A stretch of DNA of 64,000 nucleotides from Arabidopsis thaliana (GCF_000001735.4 NC_003076.8:10602001-10666000), one strand, 5' to 3'; counted from the first letter of the stretch, positions 9,974 to 20,822 are shown. Made by a program: numbers and translations. Notes: a model not told the origin generated them from the sequence alone.

Positions 9974-11100
9974 GCGGCTTGTTTTTTTCAAATAGTTGGA
10001 TTTAGAAAAAAATAATGCAAGCTAACACCTCTTGCGCGACCATTCCTGGTTTCTAAATTAGGTTCCGGTATTACCGCAAAATTTTGGCACGATGACTGGA
10101 CGGGTCTTGGTCCCTTAATCGACTTAACCGCCCCTCTTGGACCCCAATTCACTGGTTTGTCTCTTGATGTTGTGGTAAGAGACGTTGTTATTGGTTATAC
10201 TTGGAGATTCTCCACCTCTAGAAGCAAGAATCATATCATCAACATGCTCAAAAACATTCTACCAAACCCGGAGAACATGATTGAGAGTCAGCATGATGAC
10301 TCTTATCTTTGGAAGGCTGACCATCATGCTCCCTCAAACATCTTCTCTGCTGCAAAGACTTGGTTAGCTCTCTATACCTTTGCTGCCACAGTTCCTTGGA
10401 ACAAATCCGTCTGGTTTAAAGGTAACTTCCTGAAACATGCCTTCATTTCTTGGGTGGTGACGTGGAATCGGCTTCATACGCATGACAAGTTGAGGAACTG
10501 AGGTTTGGTAGTTCCGGGGATCTGTCTCCTATGTAATCGTCATGATGAGTCCATGGACCATTTGTTTTTTGAATGCAGCTTCAACTCTAGCATTTGGAGA
10601 CACTTCACCTCTAGAGCGAGATTGTCTCCATCCACCCAGTTTATGGCTTGTCTCCTTCGGCTTCAGTCTGCTTCGAGGAACAAGAATATTTGCCTCATTG
10701 TGAATCTCATACACCAAGCCTCTGTGTACCTCATTTGGCGTGAACGAAACATTCGTCTTCATTCCGCCAATTATAGGTGTGCTTCCTCCATTATTAAGGA
10801 AATAAAACTCACCATCAAGGCAAAACTAGATCCTTTATCTAGGGAACAACGATGTGTACCTCCTGCTTTATCACTTCTTGCTACACAGTTCTCCCTCTTT
10901 AGTAAACCCACCTTTGTGGCTCGGTTCCATTTTTCTTCTCCCTCTTTTGCAGGTGGCTTGGTTTCTGGAGAAGTTTTGTTTCCTCCAGTTGGGCATGTGG
11001 CCATTTTAAGTGTTTCTACCATGTATGTTTGGGCATGAGGCCTCTTTAAGCGTTTCTACCATATATGTTTTATGTTTTAATGAAAACTTAAAAAAAAAAA
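9974..11100 (+). mobile_element. 5'-truncated LINE (L1-type) insertion
   Basis: The insertion carries the C-terminal part of a plant LINE ORF2 and ends in a poly-A run at about 11090-11100. AAATATG precedes it at the end of SINE copy 1 and AAATATG follows within or after the poly-A. This is a plausible target duplication, though the A-rich sequence makes its length ambiguous. The insertion separates SINE copy 1 from its original 3' flank (TATGTAACATCATAAG). Confidence 0.65.
10022..11038 (+). pseudogene. LINE ORF2 C-terminal fragment (zf-RVT domain)
   Basis: The frame starts inside the element with LGSGITAKFWHDDWTGLGPL, the segment typical of plant LINEs between reverse transcriptase and the zinc-binding domain. 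It continues through WVVTWNRLHTHDKLRN to an in-frame TGA at 10499-10501, where the family has Trp, then GLVVPGICLLCNRHDESMDH and LFFECSFNSSIWRHF. These contain the Cys/His residues of the zf-RVT (PF13966) domain. The frame stays open to 11038. The reverse transcriptase is absent because of 5' truncation, and no RNase H domain is recognisable. Confidence 0.85.
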
Positions 11101-11115
11101 TATGTAACATCATAA

Positions 11116-11392
11116 GAGCAGCCTCAACGGTAAAATACATTCTCAGTCCCTTATCTCTATTATTTTAATTATTTAAGTATAATTTCATTATTTATTTATA
11201 TTTTTAGTTACAGATAAAAAAATTGACCAATTATATTTCACCACATGTGAGGTGGATTTCTCAGTACAGTAAAGCAAAGCCTTATTCTTAGGACCCTATT
11301 TCTCTCTTTCCTCTTCTCTCTCTTACTTTTTTAATTAATTATCATTACTTTTTTTTGAAGAGACTTATTAAAGCTCACCGGTGGGGCTGCTC
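11116..11392. mobile_element. PIF/Harbinger-type MITE, 277 bp
   Basis: The ends are inverted repeats: GAGCAGCCTCAACGG on the left and CCGGTGGGGCTGCTC on the right, matching at 12-13 of 15 positions. Each end is flanked by TAA (11113-11115 and 11393-11395), the 3-bp target duplication expected of PIF/Harbinger transposons. There is no coding capacity. It inserted between the remains of SINE copy 1 and SINE copy 2. Confidence 0.8.
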
Positions 11393-11396
11393 TAAG

Positions 11397-11621
11397 GACG
11401 AGTTAGCCTAGTGGTTAAGCCTCTTAGTTACCAAAAATATAAGAAAGTCACATATACAATTCACGTTAGGAAGGGTCTGTTCTTCAAAGAAAAAATAAAT
11501 TACATGGTCTAAACCAGGTCATGGAGGATATACGGACAGCCCATAACTTCCTAGAAATCAGAAGAAAAGAACATATGGCATATGACGACTTATCTTTTCT
11601 TTTGGTAATAAAAGAAATATG
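11397..11621 (+). mobile_element. tRNA-derived SINE, copy 2
   Basis: This is a second copy of the 9756-9973 element. It has a better A box (GTTAGCCTAGTGGTTAAG) and a more decayed B box region (CATATACAATTCACG). It also ends TTTTGGTAATAAAAGAAATATG and is followed by TAACAGCATAACAG. The flank TAACATCATAAG after the LINE poly-A is its counterpart behind copy 1, so the SINE and its flank were tandemly duplicated before the LINE and MITE arrived. Confidence 0.7.
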
Positions 11622-11646
11622 TAACAGCATAACAGAATCAAACTTG

Positions 11647-11730
11647 TGTTGGAGTTTATTATATAAACATAGACTGTTATTAATGTCAATATTTTGTATA
11701 CATACACATATATATCCATACTGTTAATTG
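11647..11730. repeat. Short dispersed repeat shared with 29279-29362
   Basis: TGTTGGAGTTTATTATATAAA, then A-AGACTGTTATT and ATTGTATACATA followed by TA repeats, match 29279-29362 in the same orientation over about 85 bases. The TGTTGGAG start is LTR-like, but no CA end, primer site or coding sequence supports a complete LTR. Confidence 0.45.
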
Positions 11731-12324
11731 GTAATCATTGTAAACTAAATAACTTTATGAGGTAGTTTATTACATAGGATGCAGTTACAATTTTGCATTC
11801 CAAGAGTAAATTAAGTATTTTGTGGAAGGGTACTTTGGACAATTGGCTGCACATTGACACGCGGATCCTGGATATGTGGTCGGAACTATATCCAGTCATA
11901 GATGGATACCACGTGGATCTTGCAGTAATTGAATTTGAAATTAATAGTAACCATACTAGGCTTACGTAGTTAAGGCCTTCATGACGTTCTGCCTCTTAAA
12001 GCCTTCAACGACTCTTATCAAACCATCATATCTACAATAAATTCAAATTAATGCCGATTCTATACCAAAAGAACATTTCCATAACAAGCAAATCTATAAA
12101 TTTAATTTAAAATAATTTGACTTACAAATATATGTATACCAGCCTAATCCCATATATTCCGTTGATTCTAACAAAACATATATCATTAAAGCCAATTTCA
12201 GTTAATGCATTACCATACCAAGCAAAGTTATAAATCGAAAGCCGAAATAACAAAATTCACGGATATTACCTTACCAATCTGGTGTAGAGGCAGAAGCTTA
12301 AAAGAGATGAAATACGGCTACTCT

Positions 12325-12705
12325 GTTTTTAGACACAAAAACAGAGCACGTGTGGTATAAACGGAGAACGAAACCGATGGGTTCGTGAAAGAGAGAGAGA
12401 TGGATCAATGAAGATGGAGTGATGGCGAGACGGAATCGATGCGAGAGTCCTCCTCTCAGGGCTTGAAACACAAGCTCTTTTGTAGCAAAGGCTACGAGTT
12501 TTCTTTATTACTTTCAAATCAATGATGTTGATACAAAGACTTGAATCCTATTTATAACGAAAGGAAAAAGATACGATCTAATCCTAAATCTAACTAGATA
12601 AGTTATTGAGCTTATCTAGTGTAACAAGAAAATAAAACGCAAAATCAAATGAAAAACCAAACTTGTTGAGCACGTAAAAGACAACTCCGACTCTTGTGCT
12701 CAACG
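12325..12705 (-). mobile_element. Probable solo LTR (copia-like), minus orientation
   Basis: On the minus strand the sequence starts near TTGAGCACAAGAGTCGGAG and has TATAAATAGG at 12548-12557, then AATAAAGAAAAC downstream, as in a small LTR with promoter and polyadenylation region. ACTCT lies on both sides (12320-12324 and 12706-12710). The expected TG/CA ends appear slightly degraded: CG replaces TG at one end and a base is missing at the other. No internal region, primer site or second LTR is present. The family is uncertain. Confidence 0.4.
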
Positions 12706-13025
12706 ACTCTAAACTCAAAGGATGCGCTGCATCACAATCTAAGCCCATATCTTCCGATGGTTATGCAAGACTTATCATTATAGATTCGACTTCAATTATG
12801 ACTTTCGACAGAAATTAACACAATATCTACATATCCATGAATTATTTATAACTTTTACCAACAATAACAAACTAAATTATATGGATATCGGACCAAATAA
12901 AGCATATACCTTATTAATCATAATTTAGTAAATCCTAAGATATGACTTAGCCGACTATAGATTAATATAAATATAGGATTGAGAATGCCAAAGAAGATAC
13001 ATATAGGCTGTTTGTTTGGTCACGA

Positions 13026-13119
13026 CAGCTACTTGCGGCTGCGGCAACCGCAGGTTATGCTGTTCTTTTAGTGAACGCAAGACGATGCGGCCAAATGCTA
13101 CGGCAAACGCAAGTAGCTG
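13026..13119. repeat. GC-rich inverted repeat in an AT-rich context
   Basis: CAGCTACTTGCG at 13026-13037 is the exact complement of CGCAAGTAGCTG at 13108-13119, with further GCGGCAAACG-type words nearby and again at about 13235. Just upstream, GGCTGTTTGTTTGGTC resembles ends seen in plant DNA transposons. This may be the subterminal region of a hAT-like or Harbinger-like element, but no second end was found. Confidence 0.45.
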
Positions 13120-13321
13120 CGGTGAAAAACCGTTGACGCCATTTTAATTCAGCATCAAATTGCGATCGATGTGGAAAATGACAAAAATGCCCTTAATATT
13201 TTTTAAAATCACAAAAAACTAACCCTAAAACACTACTGCGGCAAACGCAGCTTCCTCTCTCAACAAATTTCTTCTTCTCTTGGTGATATCGATCTCTCGG
13301 CGATTTGCTCTGGTCATCACC

Positions 13322-13411
13322 TTCCTCTGTTCATCGAGCTTCCTCTGTTCATCGAGCTTCCTCTGTTCATCGAGCTTCCTCTGTTCATCGAGCTTCCTCT
13401 GTTCATCAAGC
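13322..13411 (+). repeat. 18-bp minisatellite, 5 copies
   Basis: The unit TTCCTCTGTTCATCGAGC repeats five times with only one changed base, in the last copy. Being a multiple of three it encodes a short SFLCSS-type repeat in one frame. The open frame around it (13280-13528) has no recognisable family and is probably not a gene. Confidence 0.9.
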
Positions 13412-13429
13412 TCCTCTTTTCATCGAAGT

Positions 13430-14410
13430 CTTCAGGTTTGTTTTGTGAGATTGAAAATTTACGATATGTGTTCTCTTCTCTTGACTCTTCTCTTCTATTT
13501 TGATCTTATATTTCTGGGTTTTCGTTAAAGTTCTCTGCTTAGCTAAAATCAAAGTGGTTATGAGAATTTTGTTTACTTTGTGCTCTTCTCTTTGAATTTT
13601 GAATTGAGGTCTTTTGCTTCTTTTTGTATTTGAAAGCTCTCTGCAAATATAAACAGCTTTCCCTCTGTAGCTATTTCCTCCAAGTTGGTTTCAAATTTGC
13701 CTAAGCAATCATCCGTATGTTAATAATAGTACACTGCTTCCTGAGATTTTGTTAGCTAATGAATTTAGTATAAGAGATTGTAGATGGATTAAAATCATGC
13801 GACCATTGTTAAATTTGTGAAGATGGATTAAAATTATGCGACCATTGTTTCCAGTTTTTTAAAATCATGTGACCATAGTAGGAGATTGTAGATGGATTTT
13901 TTTGTATTTGTGTTCTCTTAGCTTGTTAAATTTGATCTCTTTTGATCTGAAAGTTTATGGGGTTTTTTACGGTTTAGGTATATTCAATGGTTTTAGTGTT
14001 GAAATTGTTGCTAGAAGGTTTTTGTACTTTCTGAATTATAGTTTGGTTAGCTTGTTCTTGATGAAATTTGAGATCGAAGCGTTTATTTATTTTAGCTTTT
14101 GTTAGTTTGAGTGTCAAATGGTATATGTGAGTCATGCTCGACTCGTAGCTTTCAGTTTTTAACGAACATGCTATTATCTTGCAACTTAGCATTAATTATT
14201 TTGACGAAATGATGCAGAAATTCTCAAATAAACATTGCAATATAATGATTTTCTTAAGTTTCTTAAGTTTTGATGATTTTTCTCAAAATCATTTTGTGAT
14301 TACATAGCTATAAATGCTCTCGTGACCAGAAATATTTGCATGTGTGATTGTCTCATGTATTGATATACAAATAGCAATGTTGGAAATTGATTTATTTTTG
14401 GACTCTGTTC
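13430..14410. other. Intergenic, T-rich, with short local duplications
   Basis: No gene is supported. Around 13775-13900 the phrase GATGGATTAAAAT-ATGCGACCATTGT occurs about three times in slightly changed form, a small local duplication. The rest is T-rich sequence resembling intron or transposon flank, ending where LINE reverse transcriptase similarity begins at about 14415. Confidence 0.4.
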
Positions 14411-14414
14411 CTCA

Positions 14415-15793
14415 GTACCTCCAACCGAAGGTAACGCCTGAGAGGAATCACCAGTTAACGGAATCAGTAACGGAGGATTAAATTTATCAAGCCCTAGTGC
14501 AGATGAATGTGGATAAGACGCCAGGGCCAGATGGTTTTAACGCTTGCTTCTACAAGTACCATTGGAATGCAATCAAATAAGGTGTGATCAGCTTTATTCA
14601 ATTATTTTTTGAAACTGGACACCTAGACCACTATATCAACCATACTTTTATATGCATGGTTCCTAAGGTCGAATTTCCTATTCAAGTTAAGGACTTTAGC
14701 CCCATTAGCCTCTACAATGTTGCATATAAGCTTATCTCTAAGATCTTGGGAGATAGGTTAAAACCATGGCTGCATTAAATAGTCTCTGAATTCCAATCTG
14801 CCTTTATCCCAGTGCGTTTAATTACTGATATTGTTATTATAACTCATAAGCTTCTGCATTCCCTTTGCATCAAGAAAATCAAGAAGCCTTTTCTAGCCTT
14901 GAAACTAGACATAGCTAAGGCTTTTCACAAAATTGAATGGAATTATGTGGCGTCTATTTTGAAACGTCTTGGTTTTGCAGATCAATGGTGCAAGTTGGTT
15001 ATGACCTGCATCACAACGGTGTCTTATTCAGTCCTTATCAATGGGAAGCCTTCCCAAAAGTTAATCCCGCAGCGAGGTCTTCGACAAGGAGACCCCCTCT
15101 CCCCTTATATCTTCTTGTTCTGTACAGAGGGACTATGATATTTATTAACTCATGCGATGAACTCACAACAAATTCATGGTTTTTAAGCAAGTCGAGGAGG
15201 CCCTCCCATTTCACACATGTTATTTGCTGATGATTCGCTTCTCTTCTGTCAGGCAAGTGAGGAAGAATGCACACACCTTCATATACTTAGCACCTATGTT
15301 GCAGCCTCAGACCATCATGTCAACTTCCAAAAATCTGCCATACTCTTTGGTAAGAATTTTAGCGCTGAGACTAAGCACAGTATTGCCTCTCTCACATGCA
15401 TTGAAAAAAATATGAGGTTTTGGCAAATATCTTGGCCTCCCTGAAGTCATATGGAGGAATAAGCACGAGAGTTGGTACATTAAATTCTTATCTCCTGTTA
15501 GGAAAGCAGTTCTCATTAAGTCTATAGTGATGGCTCTCCCCACTTATTGTATGTCTTCTTTCCTCCTTCGAAAAAAGAATTATTAATAAAGTTACAAGGT
15601 AGATTAGACGCTTTCGGTGGGCAAGTTCAAAAGAGAAGCAGGAGATACATTGGATTGCTTGGAATAAATTAACCGAATTGAAAATTCACGGAGGTCTGAG
15701 TTTTAGGGATCTGCAGCAGTTCAATATAGCTCTACTTGCTAAGCAAAGTTGGCGTATACTTAAGGATACGAATTATGTGCTAAGCCAAGTGAT
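14415..15793 (+). pseudogene. LINE reverse transcriptase pseudogene, 5' part
   Basis: Recognisable reverse transcriptase blocks in order are MNVDKTPGPDGFNACFYK, DFSPISLYNVAYKLISKIL, LALKLDIAKAFHKIEWNYV, GLRQGDPLSPYIF, and LFADDSLLFCQ (the catalytic Asp pair). GGLSFRDLQQFNIALLAKQSW and WRILKDTNYVLS follow. There are at least five stops or frame changes (for example after WNAIK near 14580, at 14776, at 15136, and around 15444 and 15590). The endonuclease domain is missing. The frame breaks off at 15788 at a 5-base target duplication (GTGAT) where the Athila element entered, and the LINE resumes at 28024. Confidence 0.85.
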
Positions 15794-17203
15794 TGATGTA
15801 GCATTTTATTCAATTGTTTATCGAACAACAATTTGCAATCAATCAACTCACCAAGAATACACACAATTGCTTAATCTAAGCTAACAAGATGATTTTGAGT
15901 ATTCTAAATCTTAGTAACCATGCATTATCAAGCAAACAATGCAAAACAGAGTAAGAAAAAACAAAAAGCAAAAGACTAACAAGTTTCGAAAGTAAACAAA
16001 GCGGAAAATTAACAAATTACTAAGTGATAACTAAAGACGAATTCTCGGGTTAAGGCAATTGATTAGAAATGATAACGAGATGGATTATGGAGTATCATAG
16101 AACTTCTAACAAGCAATGATCCTTAGGCTACAGAACAATAAGCAAGACTAACACATTTCCATGATATTAATCCCTTTATTAATCAATCAATCATCCACAA
16201 TTTCCAAAGGCAATCAAATGATCAATAAGCACAAATGACAAGTCTATCTAGCCACTAATCACCCTAATCAACAATTTCCAATAGTAAGGTATGAAAAACA
16301 CTTAAAGATTTTGGTTCGAGAAATTCATCGAACACCTTCCGGGCATGAAATTCCTAGTGTCTAAATCAACATGATCAAGGTTGATCTAGCCTTAATAGCA
16401 ACCAATAAGTAAGGATCTTAAGTAATCTAACCCTAAACTCCATAACCCAATATCTAAATCATCCTAATCTACCTTAACTAAAGAACTCTAAACAACTACT
16501 CACTCATGATCATGAAAGCACAAAGGAATGGGTTTGATCTTTGTGTAATCATAATTAGAGAATGTAGATAAGAGATTTAAAAGGTAAGCTTTGATTCAAA
16601 ACTCAACAAACCAACATTCATACCAAAAACTTAAGACAAAGAACCTTAAGAGAAGTTTTTATCTCCCAAAACAAAAGCTCTCTTCCCTAAAACTAGGTTA
16701 AGAGTATTTATAGTAATGAGAAAATAAACCAGATCAACCCGGAACATACCGGGTTTTGACCCGGTTGAGGAAAGCAATCGACCAAGCAATAGATCACTTG
16801 GTATATTTGAATATCGTCCGCAACATTAATCCTTGATTAATCGACCACGCAATCGACCACTTTGGTATATTTAAATTTCCTCCATAGCTCTGGTCTTGAC
16901 CAATCGACCACGCAATCGACCATTTTGGTAGATTCAAATTTTCTCCGTAGCTCTGGTCCTGACCAATCGACTAAGCAATCAACCACTTGGTCTATTATTC
17001 TGCACTTCTCCTCTTTGGTCACTTTGAATTCTCTTAGATCCTTTGTTTACTCCATTTGCTTCCAAATCTCTAAACTCCACTCATGTACCTAAGAAAACCA
17101 AATGCAAATGCAAATGCAATACTATATGCCAAAATATAAAATGCAAAGCAACAAAAAATTAAGAGAAAAGAGGTTTTAAAAGAACCAAAAACATTAGATA
17201 TCA
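15794..17203 (-). repeat. Athila 3' LTR, 1410 bp
   Basis: It starts TGATGTAGC and ends ATTAGATATCA. It is about 580 bases longer than its partner at 27192-28018 because a segment (about 16300-16890 here) is absent there. A block at about 16770-16990 consists of diverged repeats built from CAATCGACCAAGCAATCGACCA-type words and AGCTCTGGTCCTGACCAAT. Small indels and substitutions separate the two LTRs, so the insertion is not recent. Confidence 0.9.
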
Positions 17204-17217
17204 ACTCCCCCAAACTT
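17204..17217 (-). other. Athila polypurine tract
   Basis: Read on the minus strand it is AAGTTTGGGGGAGT, directly abutting the 3' LTR, where plus-strand DNA synthesis is primed in this retroelement class. A second similar tract (AAGTTTGGGGGAGA, plus-strand 19129-19142) lies deeper inside the element. Confidence 0.75.
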
Positions 17218-19960
17218 ATCTCTTATTAGTCCTCAAGCAAGAACTAAGAAATAAGAAGAGAAAGAGGGTTGAAGGTGGGGATTCATAGCCACAAAATATC
17301 AAACGAAGGATTCAACTCAAAGTATAGTTCAAATTTGCTTGAATCAATCATCATACTCTTTCGTACTTCTCCATACTCTTCTTAGTGCATAGCTCTATTT
17401 CAAATCTCCAACTATTAGCAAAGACTTACAATCTCTTTAACATTCATTCAAGTGTTTGGCGCGGTTTCGCAAATGGAAGATAAATCATTCTCAATCGGTT
17501 TTGGTGAAGGCTTTTAGAGGTGGTTTCAAAAGATTTACACTTTGGTGGGTTTGTCTCAAAAAATAGTAATCCTAGACAATCGTGAAATCCATCTAAGACC
17601 GAGAACTACTTATGCATACAAAGTCTAGCTCTTGTTGTTCAACCTATTAGAAGATCCATATGAAGCCCAATTTAGTGTCTCATAAGTAATCCAAAAGCCC
17701 ATGTACCTAGGGTTAGCAAGATAGTGACTCATATATATATTGTTATGTAATGAGAACTTTCATTGTAACTTTGAGAGTTGTTTTGAGACAACTTTCCTTC
17801 TCATCTTTATGAAAGTATCAATTGAATTATTGTGTTCTTGGTGACAACAAATTAATCTTCCCTCTTTTAGTTTCTTTGAGTAATAAAGCTCTTAATGAGC
17901 TATCTAATTTCAGTTTTATATTTCTCTTAATAAGCTCATTTGAGCATAAATATCATTGCTTTAGAAATGTCAACAGTACTCGCCTTAGATGTAAACTCTT
18001 ATTTCTACCCTTCTTGCAAACTCTTTTCTTCTTCTTTTCAACCCAATCATTAGACACTTTGGTCTTTTTGAACCACAATCCTCAAGATCAATCCTTTCTT
18101 GTTAGTCACCTAGGAAAGACTTATTCTTTTCAACACTTTGCTCTTTTCTATCTCTTTTCTAAGTTTTTCTTCGTTCCCAAATACTTATAGCTTTGCAAGC
18201 TTCTTTTCTTTTGGGGAACTAACTTGATATTCAACTTTCTCTTTATACTTAGAAATTTAGAGCTTTCTTTATTTATGACTTATTCCATAGAGACTCCTAT
18301 AAAACCATTGATCACACCTTTCTATTCATTTATTTTTTCTTTTTTTTCCCAAACCCAATTCCAAATATTCAATCTAACCACTTAAATCTTTCATTCCCAA
18401 CCTAATAGCTAGTCCAAAGATGTTCAAAAAGCAAGCTAAAAACAAGAGCTAAAACCTTGTCGTTCTCAATACTTTCAAGATTTCAAAATCTATACCATTT
18501 TCATACTAGAGGCCTCACTCACAAATAATTCATAGGCTTGAAAGAAAAGGTTTCAAGGTTAAGGGTAGGGAAAACCATTCTAAAGGTGAGAATGGCCATT
18601 CGGGTTAACAAAAGATTGGCAAAAAGAATAAAATAACCCGAATGAGTCTTTTAGACTACCATGAGAATGCATTTAAGATCCATAAGCGAGAAATCAATAT
18701 CAAATTAAGTCCAAATTCATATAGATATTTCAAAAGTCATGTAAGTTTCACACAAGTAGAAATTGCTTTCGAGAAACGCAAAAGTCTAATCATGGGTTTT
18801 CCATTTTTTCCATTTATACGAAGGATGATATATGATGATCAAGCAACGATTAACTGTGATCAAGGGCTTTAAGTTCAATCCTAATCTTGAATTTCTACAA
18901 GGTAATTAAATCATTATCTCCTATGCATATGCAAATGTAAACTAGATGCTGCTACTAGACTCAATCCTAAAAGAGAAAATTAATATGCAAACCTACATGA
19001 TTTTTGTTGGATTTTTCAAAATTTTCAGAATTGTTTTTTGATTTTTCTCAAAACAGAGATATTACCAATGCAAGACTCAAAGAAATAAAATCAAAACAAA
19101 ACACAACGTTAGATGGTTAGTTAGTCTCTCCCCCAAACTTATTTCACACTGTCTCGGTGTGAAAGAAAAATCCGAGAAAAGACTAACGAAAATAAAGAAA
19201 TAGAACTAAAAGAAATAAAGCGGTATATACAAGTGATACGGTGGAGTGGCTAAGGCATGGTGGAGTAGTCTCTCAAGGCGTTCTTTCTCCTAGACGAGTG
19301 TGATGGAGTGGCGGGTGTTGCATCATTCTCATCACTCTCCAAAATATTGTCTCTATCTTCCTCCTCATTTGAAGGAAGTACAAGCTAATCCTCGGAAGAG
19401 ACATAATCCGGTGGTTGGAGCTTCTTCACCTTCTTAAGTAGCTTCCCTATTGCTTAAGATTGCCACTTGTTTATCTTCCTTTGAGACTTGATGAGGGATT
19501 GAAGAAACTTCTCCGTCTTGGTCTTTGGCACAAATGTGAATTCAGGAAGATCATACTTGTTGAGGTTGTAAGGGTCATCTCGTGGACATGGTGGCAAGTC
19601 TTCTTTTTCAATCTCCATAAATTGCTATACATTTGGTACTTGATATTCTTCACTTGGCAAAAACATAATGTTATCATGACTCTCTAGATTTGTGATCTCT
19701 TTTGAGGGTAGTATGCATTCCAACTTGTTATCCTATCTATCCGTGTACAAGTAGATGAAAGCATCATTGCTATGTTTTAAGGAGCAAGAACGCACCAAGT
19801 TTTCATAGTCAATGTATTCACGCTTTAGGAGAGCATTGATTGGAGAAAGATCTACTCCCGCTTTAACAAAAAGTGGTGTGAGAGAACCACCAATGTAGAT
19901 GAATTTCGTCTTAACCTTGATAAGCCGGTTCTTGTAATCCTCTAGATAAGAAGCAAAGAT
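17218..19960 (-). other. Athila non-coding region before the 3' LTR
   Basis: A long stretch without convincing coding capacity lies between the ATHILA ORF and the 3' LTR, as is usual in this lineage. Several short open frames (for example 17822-18190 on the plus strand) match nothing I know. A second polypurine-like tract sits at about 19129-19142, beside the inverted-repeat word CACTGTCTCGGTGTGAAAG. Traces of minus-strand coding sequence may continue at 19240-19960 just downstream of the ATHILA ORF. Confidence 0.5.
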
Positions 19961-20671
19961 TCACCACCCATAGTTCACATCATTTCCAAGATCATCATAG
20001 ACAATCCTTTCGTCGCCATTCCCATCCGCATCTTCTACCAACAATTCTTTGACTCCTTGAAAAAGAAAGCACATCTCGGAAACCGTAGTAGAACTCGTTT
20101 CACCTCCCCCAAAAAGAGCATGCGCGAGAAGCTTCAAGGTGTAACGAATTACCAGATTGCGGACGCTCTTGATACTTGCGTTACAACTGAATTTTCCGCT
20201 TGCTAGCTTGCCCCAAAGGAAGTGTATTCCTTTAAATTTCGGGAAGCTCATCTCGCTTTTGTTCTCAAATCCATAGGCTTCACAAAGGTCGAGAATTGAT
20301 ATGGAGAAAGCCTTCGTTTTGACCTTGAAGTTGATGATTCCTTCTTTAGCTAGTGGCGTCTTTGGGTTCTTAAACGTGTACACCATGGTGCTAAAGAAAT
20401 AATTTGTAGGCTCACTGAATGTAGCGTGATCCATGGAGGTGAAAGCGCCAAGTCCCATCTTAGTGAAGAACTCGTCAATAGTCTCGAGCAAACCCATCTT
20501 CTTTAGGATCTCGCGATTTGCAAAATGCGTTGGAAATGAAAGAAGTGGAGAGATGACTTTGAGAGTTTTCTTATCTTCCTTAGTCCAATGAGCAACGGGT
20601 TCGCTTTGCGATTCATTTGAGGTCATTGTCTTAGAACGTTTGGGGTTTCTTCTCTTTGTGCCTCCTACCAT
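19961..20671 (-). CDS. ATHILA ORF-1 family protein (PF03078-like)
   Basis: A 236-residue frame begins MVGGTKRRNPKRSKTMTSNE, a basic start, and includes WTKEDKKTLKVISPLLSFPTHFANREILKKMGLL, ILDLCEAYGF, FKGIHFLWGKLASG and RNLVIRYTLKLLAHALFGGGE. These are typical of the ATHILA family protein encoded 3' of integrase in Athila elements, in the position occupied by env in retroviruses. Its function is not established. It ends at 19961, which is shorter than the family proteins I remember, so the frame is probably truncated by a stop. No membrane segment is obvious. It is the only long intact frame in the element. Confidence 0.75.
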   Translation of the reverse strand: MVGGTKRRNPKRSKTMTSNESQSEPVAHWTKEDKKTLKVISPLLSFPTHFANREILKKMGLLETIDEFFTKMGLGAFTSMDHATFSEPTNYFFSTMVYTFKNPKTPLAKEGIINFKVKTKAFSISILDLCEAYGFENKSEMSFPKFKGIHFLWGKLASGKFSCNASIKSVRNLVIRYTLKLLAHALFGGGETSSTTVSEMCFLFQGVKELLVEDADGNGDERIVYDDLGNDVNYGW

Positions 20672-20820
20672 TGTTTGTCAATCCGAGAATGGAATGCTAA
20701 ATTCGGATTCTATGGAGAAAAACAAGTGAACAAGAGCTTTGAATCACTAAAAAAAAGCAAATGTGTTTGAAAAAGAGAGAAAGTGAGAAGAAGAGAATCG
20801 TGAGAGAATAAAGAAGAAAG

Positions 20821-20822
<2 letters not shown>

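Noticed and set aside
13280-13528. Secreted protein with SFLCSS repeats
   Set aside because: The repeat is an 18-bp DNA minisatellite; there is no family, no conserved flank and the frame is T-rich by composition.
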